Position numbers and translations under genes: made by a program
DNA from: Rhodobiaceae bacterium
GTDB lineage: Bacteria > Pseudomonadota > Alphaproteobacteria > RS24
NCBI GenBank assembly: GCA_018660505.1
Contig: JABJKE010000030.1
Span: 1 to 64,000, forward strand
Length of the DNA: 64,000 nucleotides
Direction of reading: 5' to 3'
Notes under the pieces: generated by a model
Seen by the model: only the letters and a program-made list of their open reading frames with translations
The model's database searches: none
Told to the model about the DNA's origin: nothing
In this document: in pieces, positions 19,658-29,740 of the stretch
Position numbering within the stretch: position 1 is the first letter of the stretch
How the letters are laid out: every line of letters begins with the position of its first letter

Positions 19658-20593
19658 TTAAGTATTAAAATCTTGGATATCATCTGGCCCGTTCAAGGCG
19701 CGTGCCGACAAGCGCTCATCAATGCGACGCGCCATGCCGGTCAATACTTTACCGGTGCCGATTTCCACCAGTTCCCTCACCCCCTGCTCGGCCGCCCAAA
19801 TCATACTCTCGCGCCAGCGCACGGAACCCGTCACCTGTTCGATGAGCAATTTGCGAATAAGCTCTGGGTCTTGCGTTGCCTCGGCCGTCACATTGGCAAT
19901 CAGGGGCACGCATGGCGCCGCGATAGGTGTCTCGGCCAGCGCAGCCGCCATCTCATCGGCGGCGGGTTGCATGAGCGCGCAATGAAACGGCGCGCTAACG
20001 GGCAAAGTCATGGCCCGTTTGGCGCCGCCCTGTTTGGCCAAATCGATTGCCCGCGCCACCGCTTCGGCATGGCCAGAGATGACCACTTGGCCATTGGCGT
20101 TATCATTGGCGGCGGCACAAATTTCGGTCTCCGAAGCCGCCGCTTCGGCAATCTCGACAACGGCGGAAAAATCTAATCCCAAAAGCGCCGCCATGGCGCC
20201 CACCCCAACGGGCACGGCGCGCTGCATGGCTTGGCCGCGCAATTTTAACAATCGGCTGGCGTCGTCTAATTGCAAAGCTCCGGCTGCGGTTAACGCCGCA
20301 TATTCGCCAAGGCTATGGCCCGCCACATAAGATGCCGCTTGCTCGAGCTGCAAGCCGCGCGCTTCCAACACGCGCATGACGGCCATGGATACGGCCATTA
20401 AGGCGGGTTGCGCATTTTCAGTCAGGGTCAGGGTTTCTTGCGGACCGTTCCACATAATGTCGGATAGGTTTTGCCCGAGTGCCGCGTCCACTTGGTCAAA
20501 TACCGCTTTGGCTTCTGGATAGGTCTCGGCCAAATTTTGGCCCATACCGACGCTCTGGCTGCCTTGGCCTGGAAATACAAATGCTTTTGTCAT
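19658..20593 (-). CDS. fabD: Malonyl-CoA:ACP transacylase
   Basis: Loads malonyl groups from CoA to ACP. 311 aa, catalytic S94 in GHSLGEY and H204 in SAPFHCALM; N-terminus FVFPGQGSQ is the family hallmark. First gene of the minus-strand fatty-acid block; its promoter should lie in the 319-base gap shared with rpsF. Confidence 0.97.
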   Translation of the reverse strand: MTKAFVFPGQGSQSVGMGQNLAETYPEAKAVFDQVDAALGQNLSDIMWNGPQETLTLTENAQPALMAVSMAVMRVLEARGLQLEQAASYVAGHSLGEYAALTAAGALQLDDASRLLKLRGQAMQRAVPVGVGAMAALLGLDFSAVVEIAEAAASETEICAAANDNANGQVVISGHAEAVARAIDLAKQGGAKRAMTLPVSAPFHCALMQPAADEMAAALAETPIAAPCVPLIANVTAEATQDPELIRKLLIEQVTGSVRWRESMIWAAEQGVRELVEIGTGKVLTGMARRIDERLSARALNGPDDIQDFNT

Positions 20594-20912
20594 GCCCTTT
20601 CCCTCCCCTATGGGTCTTGCTTTATCTTGCGCCTTATACGGGACGCATATCCCCTTCTTATACTAGGTGTTTGCGCCCTGTGGAGCAGATTTTATCGTTG
20701 AAATCGCGCTTGCCAAGCTCGGCCCGACATAGTATCACGCGTGGGTAAGTTTCGGTCGAAGGCTGAAAGGATGAAAACCTCTGGTGGTCAGGGGTTTAGG
20801 AATGGTCCGACATCCCCTGTCTTCGCTCTCGCGTAACTTGTGAGCTTCTCCCAGTTTTTGGTAGATAAGGGCTCGCTAGGGGCTAGGCGCCGAACACATA
20901 AGGAGAGAAGCT
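20594..20912. other. Divergent intergenic region fabD/rpsF with a folded rpsF leader
   Basis: No protein-coding gene seen. On the fabD side there are weak -10-like boxes (for example tataag read on the minus strand near 20660). On the rpsF side, cagggg (20789-20794) pairs with cccctg (20814-20819), enclosing a possible small hairpin gga-atgg-tcc and a CCG at 20807-20809. Autoregulatory S6:S18 leaders upstream of rpsF are known to carry a CCG next to a stem; whether this is one is untested. Confidence 0.4.
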
Positions 20913-21353
20913 ATGGCTCTATATGAGCACGTGTTTATTGCACGCCAAGATATTTCTTCGCAGCAAGTAGAAGGTCTCATCGATATGATGCAGGCGGTGC
21001 TGGAAGAAAATGGCGGCAAAATTACCAAAATCGAATATTGGGGTTTGAAATCACTCGCCTATCGGGTGAAGAAAAACCGCAAAGGTCATTATTCTTTGCT
21101 GAACATCGACGCAAGCCATGCCGCCGTTGCCGAATTGGAACGCCGCATCAGCCTGAACGATGACATTATTCGCTCCATGACCCTGCGGGTCGATGCGCAT
21201 GAAGCCGATGACTCGGTGCAAATGCGCAATAAAAACCGTGACGAACGTCGTGGGTCGCGCCGTGAAGATGGCGGCGATCGCCGCCGCGACGACCGTCCGC
21301 CGCGTGAGGAACGCCCGCGCGAAGATAAACCAAGCGAAGGAGAGGCATCATGA
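20913..21353 (+). CDS. rpsF: 30S ribosomal protein S6
   Basis: Small-subunit platform protein that binds 16S rRNA with S18. 146 aa: a normal S6 core (about residues 1-95) followed by a highly charged Arg/Asp/Glu tail from about residue 107, longer than in E. coli but similar tails occur in Alphaproteobacteria. Strong ribosome site aaggagag. Its stop overlaps the rpsR start (ATGA). Confidence 0.98.
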   Translation: MALYEHVFIARQDISSQQVEGLIDMMQAVLEENGGKITKIEYWGLKSLAYRVKKNRKGHYSLLNIDASHAAVAELERRISLNDDIIRSMTLRVDAHEADDSVQMRNKNRDERRGSRREDGGDRRRDDRPPREERPREDKPSEGEAS

Positions 21354-21586
21354 GCCAAGGACGCCGCCCATTTGGACGCCGCAAGAAATCTTGCCCGTTT
21401 TCAGGACCCAACGCACCGGTCATCGATTATAAAGATACCCGCCTTTTGCAACGCTATGTTTCCGAACGCGGTAAAATCGTACCTCGTCGCATCACCGCTG
21501 TTTCTTCCAAGAAACAACGCGAGCTGGCGCGCGCTATCAAGCGCTCCCGCTTTCTATCTTTGATGCCGTATACGGTTGACCAGTAA
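21350..21586 (+). CDS. rpsR: 30S ribosomal protein S18
   Basis: 78-aa S18, partner of S6 on the ribosome platform. The central [19 protein letters not shown] and [20 protein letters not shown] are highly conserved. Translationally coupled to rpsF and followed by the DUF2232 gene after 27 bases. Confidence 0.98.
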   Translation: MSQGRRPFGRRKKSCPFSGPNAPVIDYKDTRLLQRYVSERGKIVPRRITAVSSKKQRELARAIKRSRFLSLMPYTVDQ

Positions 21587-21613
21587 GCCTTTCGGCAGGC
21601 GTGCGGCAAAGCG

Positions 21614-22558
21614 ATGACGCAATCCCTGCTATTGAGAATAAGTGTGGCGGCGATCAGCAGTTTTGTGCTGTTCGCCGCCATTTTTACTTTGCCTTTTGCC
21701 GCCCTGCCCATGGCCTACATCGGGCTGGCCTATGGCCTCGGCCCCGCCGTTATGGTGGCCGGGCTTGCCGTGGTGCTAACCAGTGTTTTATTGTCGCCGC
21801 CGCTGGCCATTGTTTTTGCCATTGTCTTTTTACTGCCCAGTTTTGCTGTGGTGCGCCAAGCTTTGCTGTCGCGCGCCGTGCCGGCCCCACAAGGCCCGAA
21901 ATTTGTTTTTTATCCGCTGCAGAGCCTGATTTTAATGACCCTGGCGATAACCGCCGTGGGCACGATTATTGGCTTTATGGCACTTGGCGGCCAGCCCGGT
22001 CTGCCGCAATCTTTGGCCAGCGCTTTGTCCAGCTCGCCGGAAATTAGCGGCGCGCTGGCGCAAGTCTACCAAGTCTCCTCGCCGGAAGATTATTTGCGCT
22101 TGGCCAATATTATGCTGGTCACTAGTTTTGCCAGCTGGCCGCTCTTGGTGCTGGGCAATGCCCAAATCGCGCAAGCGATTTTGGTTCGGCAAGGCAAAAA
22201 CCTGCGCCCCGCCACCGATTATGCCACGCTTACGCTACCGCCTTGGCTGGCCTTGGGGCTGGCGGGATTTTTGGCTTTGGCGCTCGGGCTCACCGGATGG
22301 CTGGCGACTTTGTTCGCCGCTTTGGCCGCCCTCGCCATGGGCGCGTATTTTCTATTGGGTTTAGCGATTATTCATGCTATCTCCCGCAACTGGAACGGGC
22401 GTGGGCTTTTATTGGCCACGCTTTATTTCTTACTTTTCGTGATGGCCTGGGTGAGTATCCCCGTTAGCCTAATGGGATTGTTGGATGCGCGCTTCGATTT
22501 TCGAGGCCTCAAAAAACACCCTGACAAGCCGTCTGATTTACCTGGGGACAAGGAGTAA
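21614..22558 (+). CDS. DUF2232 membrane protein
   Basis: 314-aa polytopic membrane protein of unknown function with about seven to eight hydrophobic segments. Its position between rpsR and rplI, and the hydrophobic N-terminus with [17 protein letters not shown], fit the DUF2232 (YybS-like) family conserved at this site in Alphaproteobacteria. Co-transcription with the ribosomal genes is likely from the short gaps (27 and 5 bases). Confidence 0.82.
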   Translation: MTQSLLLRISVAAISSFVLFAAIFTLPFAALPMAYIGLAYGLGPAVMVAGLAVVLTSVLLSPPLAIVFAIVFLLPSFAVVRQALLSRAVPAPQGPKFVFYPLQSLILMTLAITAVGTIIGFMALGGQPGLPQSLASALSSSPEISGALAQVYQVSSPEDYLRLANIMLVTSFASWPLLVLGNAQIAQAILVRQGKNLRPATDYATLTLPPWLALGLAGFLALALGLTGWLATLFAALAALAMGAYFLLGLAIIHAISRNWNGRGLLLATLYFLLFVMAWVSIPVSLMGLLDARFDFRGLKKHPDKPSDLPGDKE

Positions 22559-22563
22559 ACACC

Positions 22564-23259
22564 ATGCAAGTAGTCTTGCTAGAGCGCATTGCAAAGCTGG
22601 GTCAAATGGGCGACGTCGTCACCGTGAAAGACGGCTATGCGCGCAATTTCCTACTACCACAGGGCAAAGCCCTGCGCGCCAATAAATCTAATCTCGAACG
22701 TTTCGAACAAGACCGCGCGCAATTAGAAGCGCGTAATCTCGAACGCAAACAAGACGCCGAAGCGGTTCACGCCAAACTCGACGGACAATCCTTTGTGGTT
22801 ATCCGTTCGTCTGGCGACACGGGCCAGCTTTATGGCTCTGTTACCCCGCGTGACATTGCCGATTTGTTGAGCGCCGGTGGGTTCGATACCGCCCGCAATC
22901 AGGTTGTCTTGAGCCAGCCGATTAAAAATCTTGGTCTGCACACAGTGGCCGTTAACTTGCACCCTGAGGTGACCTCGAGTGTTATCGTGAACGTCGCCCG
23001 CACAGAAGACGAAGCCGAGCGCCAAGCCGCTGGCGAAGATGTGACTGGCGAGCAGCAAGACGAAGACGAGGCTATGGACTTAGACGCCGTCTTCGAAGAA
23101 GGCGTCAGCGCCGACATCAGCGAAGACGAAGCGGAAGAAACAGCCGAAGAAACTGTGGAAGCAGCAGAAGAAGCGCCTGCTGAAGAAGCACCTGTTGAAG
23201 AAGCTGCCGAAGAAGCCGCCGATAGCGAAGCAGATACAGAGGAAGCCTCGAAAGATTAA
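22564..23259 (+). CDS. rplI: 50S ribosomal protein L9 with long acidic tail
   Basis: L9 binds 23S rRNA and bridges to neighbouring ribosomes. The N-domain ([19 protein letters not shown]) and the C-domain are normal up to about residue 150. They are followed by an unusual 70-80-residue tail made almost only of Glu, Asp and Ala, taking the protein to 231 aa, against about 150 aa in E. coli and near 190-200 aa in many Alphaproteobacteria. A strong terminator follows the stop. The frame is clean, so the tail is real coding sequence. Confidence 0.95.
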   Translation: MQVVLLERIAKLGQMGDVVTVKDGYARNFLLPQGKALRANKSNLERFEQDRAQLEARNLERKQDAEAVHAKLDGQSFVVIRSSGDTGQLYGSVTPRDIADLLSAGGFDTARNQVVLSQPIKNLGLHTVAVNLHPEVTSSVIVNVARTEDEAERQAAGEDVTGEQQDEDEAMDLDAVFEEGVSADISEDEAEETAEETVEAAEEAPAEEAPVEEAAEEAADSEADTEEASKD

Positions 23260-23283
23260 TTTCGAGTTTTCCCCGATATTAAC

Positions 23284-23321
23284 AGGCCCGCCGAAAAGTT
23301 TTTTTTCGGCGGGCCTTTTTT
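23284..23321 (+). terminator. Rho-independent terminator after rplI
   Basis: A 14-bp perfect stem (aggcccgccgaaaa, 23284-23297, with its complement at 23303-23316) is followed by a T-run. It ends the rpsF-rpsR-DUF2232-rplI operon. Confidence 0.95.
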
Positions 23322-23360
23322 ATGTGGTCGGCTTTGGCCTGGCTGTCTAATGTCTCCTAT

Positions 23361-24887
23361 ATGGAAACTTTAGACTCGCTTGAAAACCCCGCCCCGATGC
23401 TGACCACGGTCTCTGAGAACGAGAATTTTAAATCCTTGCCGCATAATATTGAAGCCGAGCAAGGCCTCTTGGGCGCGCTGCTGATTAACAATGATGCGCT
23501 CGACCAAGTGGCGAATTTTCTCAAGCCCGATTATTTTTTCGACCCCGTGCATCAACGCATCTATGAAGCGATATCCAAGCTCATCGGCAATGGCAATCTG
23601 GCCTCTCCGGTGACGCTGAAAACCTATCTCGAGATGGATGAAGGTTTGGTCGCGCTTGGCGGCGTCGGCTATTTGGCGCGTTTGGCGTCTAATGCCACCA
23701 CCATCGCCAATGCCAAACAATATGGCCAAACCATTTACGACTTGGCCATCCGCCGCCAACTTATTCTGGTCGGGCAAGAAATGGTGGCCGATGCCTATGA
23801 TGGCGATATCGACCAAAACCCCAATATGCAAATCGATAAGGCCGAGCAATCGCTTTATTCCATTGCCGAAAAAGGCACGCATAATGCGGGCTTTATGAAT
23901 TTTGACCATTCCCTGACCGGCGCCATTGAGATGGCCGAGAAAGCCTATCAGCGCGAGGGCAACCTGTCGGGCGTCTCGACCGGCTTTAACGGGCTGGATG
24001 ATTTGCTGGGGGGGTTGCAAGATAGTGACTTGCTCATTCTCGCCGGGCGCCCCGCCATGGGCAAAACCGCGCTGGCCACCAATATCGCTTTCACCATTGC
24101 GCATAATTATATGAAGGCCAAACAAAGCGGCAATGTGGAAGCGCAACCGGATGGCTCTATTAAAGTTAATGATGGCGGCGTTGTCGGTTTCTTCTCACTC
24201 GAGATGGCGGCCGAACAGCTGGCCACACGGATGTTGGCCGAACAGGCTGGCGTCTCGTCTTCCAATATCCGCAAAGGCGATATCCACGAAGATGAATATA
24301 CCCGTCTGGTCAATTCGGCGCGCGATTTACAAGACGCGCCTTTGTTCATTGACCACACGGGCGCCATTCCCATTGGTACGCTGGCGGCCCGCGCGCGGCG
24401 GTTGAAGCGCCAACATGGGCTGGGGCTGATTGTCGTCGATTATTTGCAGCTGGTGCGCGCCGGCAATCAACGCGATGGCCGCGTGCAAGAGGTCAGCGAA
24501 ATTACCCAAGGCTTGAAGGCCTTGGCGAAAGAATTAAACGTGCCGGTATTGGCTTTGTCTCAGCTCTCGCGGCAAGTGGAATCGCGCGACGATAAACGTC
24601 CGCAACTTTCTGACTTGCGCGAATCTGGGGCCATCGAACAAGATGCCGATATTGTGATGTTCGTTTATCGGGAGCCGTATTATTTGATGCGCGAAAAGCC
24701 GATGGAAGGCACCGAAGAGTTCGTTTTATGGCAAGAGCGGATGAATGCTGTCGATGGAACGGCGGAAGTGATTGTCGGCAAAAACCGTCACGGCCCTGTG
24801 GGCACAGCGCGCATGGCCTTTGAAGACCGCTTCACCCGATTTACCGATTTGGCCGAAGAAGACCGCATGCCGGAGCGTTTTGACTAA
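23361..24887 (+). CDS. dnaB: Replicative DNA helicase DnaB
   Basis: Hexameric helicase that unwinds the fork. 508 aa from the ATG at 23361; a frame from 23322 would begin at the rplI terminator and ATG 23397 is also possible. The N-terminal DnaB domain starts near SLPHNIEAEQGLLGALL; Walker A is GRPAMGKT (229-236), and VVDYLQL and SQLSRQVESR are further RecA-fold motifs. No intein is present. The alr start follows the stop codon directly. Confidence 0.97.
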   Translation: METLDSLENPAPMLTTVSENENFKSLPHNIEAEQGLLGALLINNDALDQVANFLKPDYFFDPVHQRIYEAISKLIGNGNLASPVTLKTYLEMDEGLVALGGVGYLARLASNATTIANAKQYGQTIYDLAIRRQLILVGQEMVADAYDGDIDQNPNMQIDKAEQSLYSIAEKGTHNAGFMNFDHSLTGAIEMAEKAYQREGNLSGVSTGFNGLDDLLGGLQDSDLLILAGRPAMGKTALATNIAFTIAHNYMKAKQSGNVEAQPDGSIKVNDGGVVGFFSLEMAAEQLATRMLAEQAGVSSSNIRKGDIHEDEYTRLVNSARDLQDAPLFIDHTGAIPIGTLAARARRLKRQHGLGLIVVDYLQLVRAGNQRDGRVQEVSEITQGLKALAKELNVPVLALSQLSRQVESRDDKRPQLSDLRESGAIEQDADIVMFVYREPYYLMREKPMEGTEEFVLWQERMNAVDGTAEVIVGKNRHGPVGTARMAFEDRFTRFTDLAEEDRMPERFD

Positions 24888-26009
24888 ATGACTTATTCAG
24901 ATAGTGCCGTTTTAAATATCGACCTCGCGGCGCTGACGCAGAATTATCAGACGATGAAAACCGCCGCCAAGGGCGCGCAAACCGCCGCCGTCGTGAAAGC
25001 CAATGCCTATGGCTTGGGGCTGGCGCCCGTGGTCAAAACTTTGCTGGCAGCAGGGTGCACAAATTTTTTCGTCGCTCTGGCCCAAGAAGGCGTCGATTTG
25101 CGTGCGCTGGCGCCCGAGGCGACTATCTATGTTTTAAACGGCCTGCCCATCGGCGCGGCGGCGGATTTCGCGGCGCATGAATTGCGCCCCTGCCTCACCA
25201 GTCCAGAGCAAATCGCGGAGTGGCAAGACTATTGCCAAAATCAGGCGAAGGCCGCCTTGCCCGCCTGCTTATTTGTCGACACGGGGTTTCACCGCCTCGG
25301 CCTCAGCCAATCGCAAGTGGTGGATTTGGCCGATGCGCCAGACGCTTTTGAGGGCTGGGAGCTATGCCTCATCGCCAGCCATTTGGCTTGTGCCGATGCC
25401 CCCGAGCATCCGATGAACGCCGCTCAGTTAGAAGCTTTTCGCTTTGCCCTATCGCTCTTGCCCAAAGCGCCGGCTTCTTTGGCCAACTCTGGCGGCGTGC
25501 GGCTGGGCGAGGCTTATCATTTCGATATGGTGCGGACGGGCACAATGATTTACGGCGGCTCGGCCACGGGCCGCGTCGAAGATGCGCTGGCGCCCGTGGC
25601 GTGTTTGCGCGCGCCGCTATTGCAAATCCGTCAGCTATCGGTGGGCGATAGCATTGGCTATGGCGCCACTTTCACGGCCGCGCGCGAGATGACCATTGGG
25701 CTGGTCAGTCTGGGCTATGGCGATGGGTTAAGCCGTTATTTTAGCGGCAAAGGCGGCGCGCCCAGCCCGGCCCATTTGATGCTCAACGGCCACCCGACGG
25801 CTTTGGTGGGGCGCGTATCGATGGATAGTCTGGCCATTGATATGACCGATTTACCCGCCCCTTTGCGCGCCGAAGCCAAAATCGGCGACATGGTGGAGGT
25901 TTTTGGCCCCAATAATCCGATAGATCGGCTTGCCATGCAGGGGCAAACCATCTCATATGAGCTACTCACGGCACTCGGAAACCGCTATAAAAGAAACTAC
26001 CACGACTAG
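24888..26009 (+). CDS. alr: Alanine racemase
   Basis: PLP enzyme making D-alanine for peptidoglycan. 373 aa; PLP lysine K37 in VVKANAYGLG and the catalytic tyrosine Y258 in SIGYGATF. It begins on the base after the dnaB stop, so the two are coupled, a usual alphaproteobacterial pair. Confidence 0.96.
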   Translation: MTYSDSAVLNIDLAALTQNYQTMKTAAKGAQTAAVVKANAYGLGLAPVVKTLLAAGCTNFFVALAQEGVDLRALAPEATIYVLNGLPIGAAADFAAHELRPCLTSPEQIAEWQDYCQNQAKAALPACLFVDTGFHRLGLSQSQVVDLADAPDAFEGWELCLIASHLACADAPEHPMNAAQLEAFRFALSLLPKAPASLANSGGVRLGEAYHFDMVRTGTMIYGGSATGRVEDALAPVACLRAPLLQIRQLSVGDSIGYGATFTAAREMTIGLVSLGYGDGLSRYFSGKGGAPSPAHLMLNGHPTALVGRVSMDSLAIDMTDLPAPLRAEAKIGDMVEVFGPNNPIDRLAMQGQTISYELLTALGNRYKRNYHD

Positions 26010-26042
26010 CTTACCCCACGAGCTATCTCATAGGAGAGCGTT

Positions 26043-26816
26043 TTGACAGCACTGGCAACCATCGGGCGATTTTTCCTCGGCTTTTTTGGCCAGACGGGTC
26101 AACTCGCCATATTCATCAGCCAAACTCTGGCCGCGCTCGCCCGCCCGCCGTTTTATTTTCGGATGATTGGCCAGCAAATGCTGCGCATTGGTTATTTCTC
26201 TTTGCCCGTGGTGGCGCTGACGTCGTTTTTTACCGGCGGCGCGCTGGCCATTCAAATTTATTATGGCGGCAATCAATTTAACTCCGAGGCCATTGTTTCC
26301 AGCATTGTCGCGCTTGGCATCACCCGCGAGCTTGGCCCCGTCTTGGGCGGGCTGATGGTGGCGGGGCGCGTATCGGCGGCCATTGCGGCCGAAATTGGCA
26401 CCATGCGGGTCACCGAGCAAATTGATGCGCTGACCACGCTTTCTACCAATCCGTATAAATATCTCGTCGCGCCGCGCGTCATTGCCGCCACTTTATGCAT
26501 GCCTTTGCTGGCCTTAGTGGCCGATATTCTGGGCATCTTTGGCGGCTTCGTGGTCGGCACGCAAAGCTTTGGCTTTAACGCCGCGATTTATGTGCAGCGC
26601 ACGTTCAGCTTTTTGCAATTCGATGATGTCGCCTCTGGCCTCATCAAAGCGGCGGTGTTTGGCTTCATCATCGCCATTATGGGGTGCTATAATGGCTATC
26701 ATTCGAAAGGCGGCGCGCAAGGCGTTGGCCGTGCCACCACCAATGCCGTGGTTAGCGCCAGCATTCTTATTTTGGCCGCCAATTATCTGATGACCGCCCT
26801 GCTGTTCTCATCATGA
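26043..26816 (+). CDS. mlaE: MlaE-type phospholipid ABC transporter permease
   Basis: Inner-membrane permease of the Mla system that moves phospholipids between membranes and keeps outer-membrane asymmetry. 257 aa with several membrane segments and the MlaE core (RELGPVLGGLMVAGRVSAAIAAEIGTM region, residues about 95-120). The start is TTG at 26043, supported by taggagag six bases upstream. Its stop overlaps the mlaF start (ATGA). No MlaD substrate-binding gene is adjacent. Confidence 0.9.
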   Translation: MTALATIGRFFLGFFGQTGQLAIFISQTLAALARPPFYFRMIGQQMLRIGYFSLPVVALTSFFTGGALAIQIYYGGNQFNSEAIVSSIVALGITRELGPVLGGLMVAGRVSAAIAAEIGTMRVTEQIDALTTLSTNPYKYLVAPRVIAATLCMPLLALVADILGIFGGFVVGTQSFGFNAAIYVQRTFSFLQFDDVASGLIKAAVFGFIIAIMGCYNGYHSKGGAQGVGRATTNAVVSASILILAANYLMTALLFSS

Positions 26817-27610
26817 CCGATAAAATATCGCTTGCTCAGGTTCACAAAAGCTTCGCCAGCAAACAAGTGCTGCGCGGGCTGACCCTGAATATTGAAAAAG
26901 GCCAATCGATGGTCGTCATCGGCGGCTCGGGCAGCGGCAAATCGGTGATGCTGAAATCTATCCTCGGCCTGCTGACGCCCGATAGCGGCTCGATTACCAT
27001 CGATGGGCAAGAAACCGTGGGTCTGGCGCGCGACAAGCGCAGCGCCATTGACGCGCAAATTGGCATGTTGTTTCAAAATGGCGCTTTGTTTGACAGTCTT
27101 CCGGTGTGGAAAAACGTCGCCTTTCGCGGCCTGCAGAACGAAGGCATGAGCGAAGACGAAGCTCGCCAAGTCGGCACACAGGCCTTACGCCGCGTCGGGT
27201 TAGGGGCCGAGCTGCTCGATTTATTTCCCGCCGCCCTGTCCGGCGGTATGCATAAGCGCGTAGGGCTTGCGCGCGCCATTGCCGCCAGCCCCGAAATTAT
27301 TTTCTTCGACGAGCCCACCACCGGCCTCGACCCGATTATGACCGATGTCATCAATCACTTAATCGAGGACTGCGTGCAAGATTTGGGCGCCACCACGTTA
27401 ACCATCACCCATGATATGACCAGCGTGCGCGCCATCGCCGATAAAACCGCCCTGCTGTATAAAGGCGAGATTATCTGGCACGGCGACCAAGAAGCACTCG
27501 ACGCCTCCGAAGACCCGTTTTTACATCAATTCATCCATGGGTTGGCCCATGGGCCGATTGAGGTAGAAGGCCAACAACTCGAAACCGCGCTCGCCGGATT
27601 GGAGAGCTAA
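26813..27610 (+). CDS. mlaF: MlaF-type ABC transporter ATP-binding protein
   Basis: ATPase partner of MlaE. 265 aa, Walker A GGSGSGKS (37-44), signature LSGGM, Walker B IIFFDEPTTGLDP and switch histidine in TITHDM. Coupled to mlaE by a four-base overlap and followed at once by radA. Confidence 0.93.
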   Translation: MTDKISLAQVHKSFASKQVLRGLTLNIEKGQSMVVIGGSGSGKSVMLKSILGLLTPDSGSITIDGQETVGLARDKRSAIDAQIGMLFQNGALFDSLPVWKNVAFRGLQNEGMSEDEARQVGTQALRRVGLGAELLDLFPAALSGGMHKRVGLARAIAASPEIIFFDEPTTGLDPIMTDVINHLIEDCVQDLGATTLTITHDMTSVRAIADKTALLYKGEIIWHGDQEALDASEDPFLHQFIHGLAHGPIEVEGQQLETALAGLES

Positions 27611-29002
27611 ATGGCCCGTACCAGCGCCGAATATGTGTGCAATAAATGTGGCAATGTCACCAGCAAATGGTCGGGCAAATGCGAAGCCTGTAACCAATGG
27701 AATTGCATCGTCGAGGGCTCTGGCTCCAGCGCGCCGCCCATTGGGCGCGGCGCCAAAAAAACCAAAGGCCAATCCATCACCCTCAGCTCGCTGGCGGGGC
27801 AAGAAGACCAACCCGAGCGCAGCACCTCTGGCATCGCCGAATTAGACCGGGTTTTGGGCGGCGGATTGGTGCCGGGCTCGGCCACCCTTATCGGTGGTGA
27901 CCCGGGCATTGGCAAATCGACTTTATTGCTGCAAGCCGCCGCCGCAATTGGCCAACAAGCGGCCGCGAAAAACGCCAAAGTGGTTTACATCTCTGGCGAG
28001 GAAGCCTTGGCGCAATTGCGTATGCGCGCCAGCCGTTTGGGGCTCTCTGACGCCCCGGTCGAGCTGGCCTCGGAAACCAATGTCGCGGATATTTGCAAGA
28101 CTTTAGAAAAACAAGGCGACTTGGCCTTAGTGGTCATCGATTCCATTCAAACCATGTGGTCGCCCGCCATCGAAGCCGCCCCCGGCACGGTCAGCCAAGT
28201 GCGCGTGGCTGGCCAAGAGCTTATTCATTTTGCCAAACGCACCGATACGCCGGTTATTCTGGTCGGGCATGTGACCAAAGATGGGCAGATTGCGGGGCCG
28301 CGCGTGCTGGAGCATATGGTCGATACCGTGGTCTATTTTGAGGGCGATAGAGGCGATCAATATCGTATTTTGCGCTCGATTAAAAACCGCTTCGGCCCGG
28401 CCCATGAAATGGGTGTTTTCGAAATGCAGGGCGTCGGGCTCATGGAAGTGCAAAACCCATCCGCCTTATTTTTGGAAGGCCGCGATGAAGAAGTGCCCGG
28501 GGCCGCGGTGTTTGCCGGGCTCGAAGGCACGCGGCCGCTTTTGGTGGAAATTCAGGCTTTGGCCGCGCCGTCGTCTTTGGCCACGCCGCGCCGCGCCGTG
28601 GTGGGCTGGGACAGCAATCGGCTGTCGATGGTTCTGGCGGTGTTAGAGGCACGCTGTGGCATGTCTTTTGCCGGCCGCGATGTGTTTTTAAACGTCGCAG
28701 GCGGCATGCGAATTAACGAGCCCGCCGCCGATTTAGCTGTTGCGGCGGCACTTATTTCGTCGTTGAGCGGCAAACCGATTGCCAAAGATAGTGTGGTATT
28801 TGGCGAGATAAGCCTATCGGGGGCGGTGCGCCCGGTTTCGCAAAGCGGGGTGCGGCTGAAGGAAGCCGAGAAATTGGGCTTTGAAATGGCCTATGCGCCG
28901 AAGACCGGAAATGCCGAATTACCAAAAAAAGTTAAAATAAAACAAATAGATGACTTGGGCTCCCTTATCGCGGCCTTTGGCGTTACCCCGAACGAAGACT
29001 AG
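27611..29002 (+). CDS. radA: DNA repair protein RadA
   Basis: RadA (Sms) is a RecA-like branch-migration helicase acting in recombination. 463 aa: C4 zinc finger C10, C13, C24, C27; Walker A GGDPGIGKS (95-103); the RadA-specific KNRFG motif; C-terminal Lon-protease-like domain. It starts one base after the mlaF stop. Confidence 0.97.
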   Translation: MARTSAEYVCNKCGNVTSKWSGKCEACNQWNCIVEGSGSSAPPIGRGAKKTKGQSITLSSLAGQEDQPERSTSGIAELDRVLGGGLVPGSATLIGGDPGIGKSTLLLQAAAAIGQQAAAKNAKVVYISGEEALAQLRMRASRLGLSDAPVELASETNVADICKTLEKQGDLALVVIDSIQTMWSPAIEAAPGTVSQVRVAGQELIHFAKRTDTPVILVGHVTKDGQIAGPRVLEHMVDTVVYFEGDRGDQYRILRSIKNRFGPAHEMGVFEMQGVGLMEVQNPSALFLEGRDEEVPGAAVFAGLEGTRPLLVEIQALAAPSSLATPRRAVVGWDSNRLSMVLAVLEARCGMSFAGRDVFLNVAGGMRINEPAADLAVAAALISSLSGKPIAKDSVVFGEISLSGAVRPVSQSGVRLKEAEKLGFEMAYAPKTGNAELPKKVKIKQIDDLGSLIAAFGVTPNED

Positions 29003-29044
29003 CCAGTTTGGGGGTCAAAACCCGACTCATGATAGGAGTTTGCT

Positions 29045-29740
29045 ATGGAATTATTGGCCCTAGACTATCTCATCATCGCCGTGCTGTTAATCTCAGCCTC
29101 GCTGTCTTTGATGCGCGGGTTTACCAAAGAAGTTCTCTCGATTGTCGGTTGGGTGGCGGCTGGCTATGCAGCGATCTTTTTCGGCCCATCGCTCAAGCCT
29201 GTTTTGGCCAATTACATTAAAATCGATTGGGTGGTCAATGGCGGCGCCATGCTGATTGTCTTTCTCGTCACCTTAATCGTTTTCTCCTTCCTCAGCAGCC
29301 TGCTGGCGAAACAAATGAAAGGCAGCTCGCTAGGCCCGCTCGACCGCTCGATGGGCGTGGTGTTTGGCACCGTCCGGGGAGGCTTTATTGTGTGCACCGC
29401 CTATCTCGGCTTTAGCGCGGTTTTTCCCGAAAGCGACCATCCAGATTTCATTACCGAAGCCAAATTGCGGCCGATGTTGCAAACTGGCAGCAAAGCTTTT
29501 GTCACGCTGGTGCCGCTAGAGCGTTTGCCGCTAAACCTAGTCAACATTGGCGGCGCGTCGCCCGCTGACGGGGTGGAAGCTTTGCAAGAATTTGGCCAAG
29601 ACGTGCTCACCGATGCGGCAAAAGAACAAGTCGAAAAAATTATTGAGGAAACGCAAGACACCCTTCAAGACACGGGCTATAAACAGGGCGAGCGTTCGGG
29701 TATTGAACGGCTTATCCGGAACACGGAAGGGGTCAAGTAA
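29045..29740 (+). CDS. CvpA family membrane protein
   Basis: 231 aa with four N-terminal hydrophobic segments (about residues 7-120) and the CvpA-type SLSLMRGFTKEVLSIVGWV stretch. The family is named for colicin V production in E. coli, where it precedes purF, as here. The last base of its stop is the first base of the purF start (TAATG). The C-terminal 60 residues are charged and probably cytoplasmic. Molecular function remains poorly defined. Confidence 0.88.
   Translation: MELLALDYLIIAVLLISASLSLMRGFTKEVLSIVGWVAAGYAAIFFGPSLKPVLANYIKIDWVVNGGAMLIVFLVTLIVFSFLSSLLAKQMKGSSLGPLDRSMGVVFGTVRGGFIVCTAYLGFSAVFPESDHPDFITEAKLRPMLQTGSKAFVTLVPLERLPLNLVNIGGASPADGVEALQEFGQDVLTDAAKEQVEKIIEETQDTLQDTGYKQGERSGIERLIRNTEGVK

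Noticed and set aside
26043-27610. Incomplete Mla system as a sign of gene loss
   Set aside because: mlaE-mlaF without mlaD at the alr-radA site is a normal alphaproteobacterial arrangement.
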